A stretch of DNA of 64,000 nucleotides, taken from NCBI GenBank assembly GCA_041917055.1, contig JAYRYJ010000001.1, positions 496,001-560,000 of the forward strand, given 5' to 3'. The notes beneath the pieces were generated by a model that did not search any database, was not told the DNA's origin, and saw nothing but the letters and a program-made list of their open reading frames with translations. Made by a program: the position numbers and the translations under genes. This DNA comes from Pseudaquidulcibacter sp041917055. GTDB lineage: Bacteria; Pseudomonadota; Alphaproteobacteria; Caulobacterales; Aquidulcibacteraceae. This document shows, piece by piece, positions 60,676 to 64,000 of this stretch; the first letter of the stretch is position 1; each line of letters starts with the position of its first letter.

Positions 60676-61518
60676 TTAGTTATTTTTCTTAGAGATAAAA
60701 ACATATAATTCGACCAATGATACAAAGGCCACGGCGTATATAAGGCCGGATACCAAAGCATGTTCAAAATTTTGGGAATTATCAAGCGAGCCTAAAATCG
60801 CGCCAACAATCAAATTATTGGCAAAATGTGCACCGATTGCGGTTTCAATTCCCTGGGTTCTATAGGTGGCATAATTATAGGAAAGCCCCATAATCAAAAC
60901 CCCGATTAGAACTTCATAGCCAATATTGGGGCCAATGTGAAAAATCGCGAAAATAATTGCTGAGAGAATAAAGGTCAAAAACAATGGCAATCCGGTTCGC
61001 GCAATATGTTGAACGATTGCACCGCGAAAAAACAATTCTTCAAACATGGTTTGCACAAAAAAACTAAAGAAATATACCACCATCATTATTGAAAATTGAT
61101 TGGGATTAAAGGAAGTGGCACGAAGTTTTGCCATTTCAAAAGCCTTTGGTTCAGCAATAATCATTGTTGTTAGCAATATGAATGCCGAAATTGCAAAACC
61201 TGTAATTAATGGCGCGAACCGGAAATTCCCGAATTGATTAAAAAGCGTCAAAATGTCCGCATTACTTACATATTTGCGCATCAAAAACAGGAAAATTGTT
61301 GGAATTCCAAATGACAAAAATAGCAATAAAAAAGAAAATCTGATTTCTTCGCCAAAATTCGGATTATGCGGATTGGGTAGAAAGACTTGAAAAAATTTGG
61401 CAATTAAGACCATTGAACCAACCCAAACAATCAAAGTGCCAAATATCTCCGCTAAGGCGCTTATTACGGCTTTTGATTTCGTTTCGGTTCGTATTAATTG
61501 GGTCTCAAATCGTGACAT
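60676..61518 (-). CDS. CPBP-type intramembrane metalloprotease homologue
   Basis: 280 residues with about eight membrane helices. The CPBP signature appears as E160 E161 ... R165 in FEELFFRGAIV, then FAIFHIGPN with H194, and a third conserved block HFANNLIVGAIL. Members are prenyl-CAAX protease-like (Abi) proteins; the physiological substrate is unknown. Its start overlaps the end of comF by 14 bases. Confidence 0.85.
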   Translation of the reverse strand: MSRFETQLIRTETKSKAVISALAEIFGTLIVWVGSMVLIAKFFQVFLPNPHNPNFGEEIRFSFLLLFLSFGIPTIFLFLMRKYVSNADILTLFNQFGNFRFAPLITGFAISAFILLTTMIIAEPKAFEMAKLRATSFNPNQFSIMMVVYFFSFFVQTMFEELFFRGAIVQHIARTGLPLFLTFILSAIIFAIFHIGPNIGYEVLIGVLIMGLSYNYATYRTQGIETAIGAHFANNLIVGAILGSLDNSQNFEHALVSGLIYAVAFVSLVELYVFISKKNN

Positions 61519-62296
61519 TTAAATGCTCTATATCTAATTCCGGAGAATTAAGTGAATTTACGCGCAAAAGCGTTAAAACAATCACACTCTTCGCACCATT
61601 TTTTTTCAAAACCCGTGCGCATTCATTCACTGTCGATCCGGTGGTGAAAACATCGTCAATTAACAATATGTCTTTGCCATCTATGTTTTGATTGCATTTG
61701 AATGCGTTTTTAATATTGCGCCGCCGCCCTTTTGCGCTTTGTGAACCTTGACTCTTTGTATTTTTGACGCGCGTCAAAATTCTTCGGTCAAATCGCTTTT
61801 TCAAGAGTTTCGCAATTTTTTCGCCTAACCAAATTGATTGGTTGAATTCACGATGAAATAGGCGGGAAAAGTGCAAAGGCACGGGGATAATCAAATCGAT
61901 ATTAAGGTCATTTAATGCAGCGACCATCCAATTGGCAAAAGTCTCAATTCCATCTTTGCGTCGCGAGTGTTTTAAAGCCAATATAAGGGGTTTGGAGGCA
62001 TCATCATAAATTAATGGCGCGAAAGCAAAATCAAAATGTGGCTTTTCGGCTATGCAATTGGGGCAAATATTGTGCGGATGCGGACTGTCAGTCATTGGAA
62101 CTGCGCAAATTTGACATTTTGGCCCGAAATTAAAAGTCAGAGAATTCCATTCGTCTGCATTAATAAGACCCGTTTGATGGATATATTTATCGCTCAATAA
62201 TGATACGGGCGGCCAAATCATATTCAATATGTGACCCGTCGCGCGCCTAAGGCGTGACGATAAATGTGACACATACGGGTGCGCAAAAGACTTCAT
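61505..62296 (-). CDS. comF: ComF-family phosphoribosyltransferase-like protein
   Basis: 263 residues. It has an N-terminal zinc-finger-like segment (CQICAVP...NICPNCIAEKP) and a C-terminal type-I phosphoribosyltransferase motif (ILLIDDVFTTGSTVNE). In other bacteria ComF supports DNA uptake or late competence steps; many genomes keep it without known competence. It is upstream of the CPBP gene and divergent from the methyltransferase gene, whose true start is 18 bases beyond. Confidence 0.88.
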   Translation of the reverse strand: MKSFAHPYVSHLSSRLRRATGHILNMIWPPVSLLSDKYIHQTGLINADEWNSLTFNFGPKCQICAVPMTDSPHPHNICPNCIAEKPHFDFAFAPLIYDDASKPLILALKHSRRKDGIETFANWMVAALNDLNIDLIIPVPLHFSRLFHREFNQSIWLGEKIAKLLKKRFDRRILTRVKNTKSQGSQSAKGRRRNIKNAFKCNQNIDGKDILLIDDVFTTGSTVNECARVLKKNGAKSVIVLTLLRVNSLNSPELDIEHLNVTI

Positions 62297-62313
62297 TAGT
62301 TTATGTATGCATC

Positions 62314-63138
62314 ATGGATTCGCAACCGCAAAGACTTATTTTCAATAATCCGCGTTTTTTGGAAATGCGTGCCAAAGCACTATTAAGCCAAAACCACTCT
62401 AAAAACCCGTGGTTTTTGCACGAATATGCCACATCGGGCAATATTGAAACCATTGAGGCAACAAAGCCAAACTTTGAAAATGCCGTGGAAATTTTTTCCG
62501 GAACCGGTTATTTGCGCAATGAATTAATACGTCGTGATTTATTGGGTGAAGGCAAAAAAATCAAAGATTTGGAGGAAATAGAACCTGCCTTTCTTTATGA
62601 ACATAAGCCCTGCATCTCACAAATTGAAGGCGTGCAATTATCAAAAGAAAGCACCAATTTGGTGGTTTGCAGTTCCGGTCTGCATTTGGTCAATGATTTG
62701 CCGCAATTATTGCTAAATATACGCCAGGCATTAAAACCAGACGGTTTATTTTTGGCGTCATTTATAGGCGGGAAAAGTTTGCACGAATTGCGACAGACAT
62801 TATTGGATTGCGAATTAGCAGCTTTTGGCGGTGCAAGCCTGAGAGTGGCACCAATGATTGAGGCCGAAAGCGCGGTTCGCTTGATTGCAAAGTGTGGCTT
62901 TGCATCGCCCGTGAGTTCTGTGGAAACCCTCAAAGTCGGCTATAAAAATGTTTTTGATTTAATTCGCGATATCAAGGCAATGGGTGAAAATGGCCCGATT
63001 TTAGAAAAATCGCAAAAACCATTAAACCGGCAATTAATCGCCAAAATCGCCGAAAAATATCAAGAGGGTTATGCCCATGACAATGGGCGGGTTTTTGCGA
63101 CTTTTGAAATAATCAATATTTGTGGTTGGGTGAATTAA
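62314..63138 (+). CDS. SAM-dependent methyltransferase, NDUFAF5/BioC-like
   Basis: 274 residues from the ATG at 62314; the longer frame would overlap comF, and the family opening MDSQPQRLIFNNPRFLEMRAKAL starts here. The class-I fold is represented by FENAVEIFSGTGYL and LVVCSSGLHLVNDLPQLLLNIRQALKPDGLFLASFIGG. It fits the alphaproteobacterial relatives of human NDUFAF5, proposed to hydroxylate/modify a complex I arginine, though BioC-like methyl transfer cannot be excluded. It overlaps the TonB-like gene by 1 base. Confidence 0.8.
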   Translation: MDSQPQRLIFNNPRFLEMRAKALLSQNHSKNPWFLHEYATSGNIETIEATKPNFENAVEIFSGTGYLRNELIRRDLLGEGKKIKDLEEIEPAFLYEHKPCISQIEGVQLSKESTNLVVCSSGLHLVNDLPQLLLNIRQALKPDGLFLASFIGGKSLHELRQTLLDCELAAFGGASLRVAPMIEAESAVRLIAKCGFASPVSSVETLKVGYKNVFDLIRDIKAMGENGPILEKSQKPLNRQLIAKIAEKYQEGYAHDNGRVFATFEIINICGWVN

Positions 63139-64000
63139 TGGCGAAAAACCCACGAGTTTTGAACCAATCTCGTGGCACGAAAACACGCCCTATTCATGAT
63201 ATGCTATTTTTTGAAGGCATGTGGGACGATAATCTGCAATTGCCAAAGCCTTGGGTTTTGGCGCTGGTTTTTGCGTTGCACTCACTTTTGGCCTTGGTAT
63301 TAATAAATTCAAAAACCTTGAATTTCAAAGCTCAAAAGCCAATCCCTGTTGAAATAATTTATCAAGAACCCGAACCAATAATCGAAAAACCAAAGCCTGA
63401 GCCTGAAAAGCCACCCGAACCCATTTTATATAAAAAGCCGGAAATCCAAAAAGTAAATCCGATTGAGCCGAAACCAAAACCGTTTAAATTGAAAGAAGCG
63501 ATTTTCAAACCGCCGCCGCAAAAAATTCAAGAAAGTGAAAATTTGAAACGGCTTGAGCCACCGCCGGCTCCAATTGAATCGAAAATCGAAACGCCACAAC
63601 CCGCGCCGCCAAAACCAAAATTGATTGATATTGAAAAAATGATGCGCGAAATCAAAATCCCAAATATCAAAGGCCCCGATATCGCGACCGATGATTTGGG
63701 AAATAGCGCTGATAAGTCAAAAATAAACATTAAGAACCCGAATTCTGTTCTTCTGAACGAGCCAAAGCCGATAAAAGACCCAAATTTGGAAACAAAAACG
63801 CTTGGAAATCAGAATAAGATTTTGCCAAATCAAAAGCCGATTAATAATTTCAAACTAGAGCAGCCAAAAGACTATTCCAAACCTGCACCAATTGAAATTG
63901 ATTCAAAACTTGATGCCAAAACTAAAAATCTCGGCGATAATTCAAAAGTTTTAGATGCGAAACAAAAATCTGCTTTGGATAAATTCAATAGAGACGAATT
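63138..64000 (+). CDS. TonB-like proline/lysine-rich membrane-anchored protein, 3' end missing
   Basis: Starts at ATG 63138 (TAATG overlap with the methyltransferase stop) and stays open to the window edge, about 287 residues seen. A short cytoplasmic segment is followed by one membrane helix (PWVLALVFALHSLLALVLIN) and then a long periplasmic, Pro/Lys/Glu-rich stretch (PEPEPIIEKPKPEPEKPPEP, PPPAPIESKIETPQPAPPKP). This layout is that of TonB or TolA-like energy transducers. The C-terminal globular domain that would decide lies outside the window. Confidence 0.65.
   Translation, partial: MAKNPRVLNQSRGTKTRPIHDMLFFEGMWDDNLQLPKPWVLALVFALHSLLALVLINSKTLNFKAQKPIPVEIIYQEPEPIIEKPKPEPEKPPEPILYKKPEIQKVNPIEPKPKPFKLKEAIFKPPPQKIQESENLKRLEPPPAPIESKIETPQPAPPKPKLIDIEKMMREIKIPNIKGPDIATDDLGNSADKSKINIKNPNSVLLNEPKPIKDPNLETKTLGNQNKILPNQKPINNFKLEQPKDYSKPAPIEIDSKLDAKTKNLGDNSKVLDAKQKSALDKFNRDE

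Noticed and set aside
1..64000. CRISPR array, prophage or transposase gene
   Set aside because: No regularly spaced direct repeats, phage genes or transposase motifs were seen.

Overview
The window looks like an ordinary, AT-rich stretch of an alphaproteobacterial chromosome. Three things point there: a TrcR/DUF1013 regulator (a family known from Alphaproteobacteria), a sucCDAB gene order, and a full set of alphaproteobacterial-type housekeeping genes. I cannot name the order or genus. No prophage, transposase, CRISPR array or rRNA is visible. Three long palindromic intergenic elements, one dispersed repeat family and one gene-fragment duplication are present.

Layout. 1-4.5 kb: an RND efflux pair (adaptor cut by the window edge, plus pump). 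4.6-8.3 kb: inorganic pyrophosphatase, S-formylglutathione hydrolase, glmS. 8.8-20 kb: a surface-glycan locus with a giant TPR/GT4/GT9 fusion, a DUF6165 protein, a winged-helix protein, two polysaccharide pyruvyl transferase paralogues, an SGNH-like and a GSCFA protein, a GT61 glycosyltransferase and a UDP-glucuronate decarboxylase (UDP-xylose synthase). Palindromic elements interrupt this locus at three gene ends. 20-26 kb: mtaB, a quinone-reductase-like gene with a divergent TetR regulator and visible operators, trcR, a TPP riboswitch driving a CytX-type transporter, and yebC. 26-33 kb: trpS, a truncated saccharopine-dehydrogenase-like pseudogene beside its intact parent, DUF4166 and DUF2269 genes, nrdB behind a pair of NrdR boxes, and a Tat-exported glucoamylase-like enzyme behind a LacI-type operator. 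33-38 kb: an ammonium transporter and a fragment of a tad pilus locus (two TadE-like proteins, a CpaC N-terminal-like protein, two tandem Flp pilins of identical protein sequence).

38-44 kb: sucCDAB (succinyl-CoA synthetase and the E1/E2 subunits of 2-oxoglutarate dehydrogenase). 44.5-46.4 kb: a small lipoprotein, a membrane-bound LytTR regulator and a candidate permuted papain-like (NlpC/P60-type) protein. 46.5-51.2 kb: a compact molybdenum-cofactor operon moaA-moaC/mogA-moeA-moaD-moaE-tauE/safE with a candidate Moco riboswitch in its leader. 51.2-51.5 kb: tRNA-Arg(ACG) with a striking palindromic 3' region. 51.7-64 kb: a Zur-like repressor, a hybrid histidine kinase, a Nudix hydrolase overlapping a third Flp-like pilin, purD, corA, ogt, a GNAT gene, tadA (whose enzyme matures the tRNA-Arg seen here), an rsuA/rluB-type pseudouridine synthase, a CPBP membrane protease homologue, comF, an NDUFAF5/BioC-like methyltransferase and the start of a TonB-like protein cut by the window end.

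The most informative signals beyond the genes are regulatory (TPP and Moco leaders, paired NrdR boxes, LacI and TetR operators) and structural (palindromic elements that share a core and supply stop codons, and the tRNA-linked perfect inverted repeat). The glycan locus is the best candidate for an undescribed system, but its product cannot be read from sequence alone.
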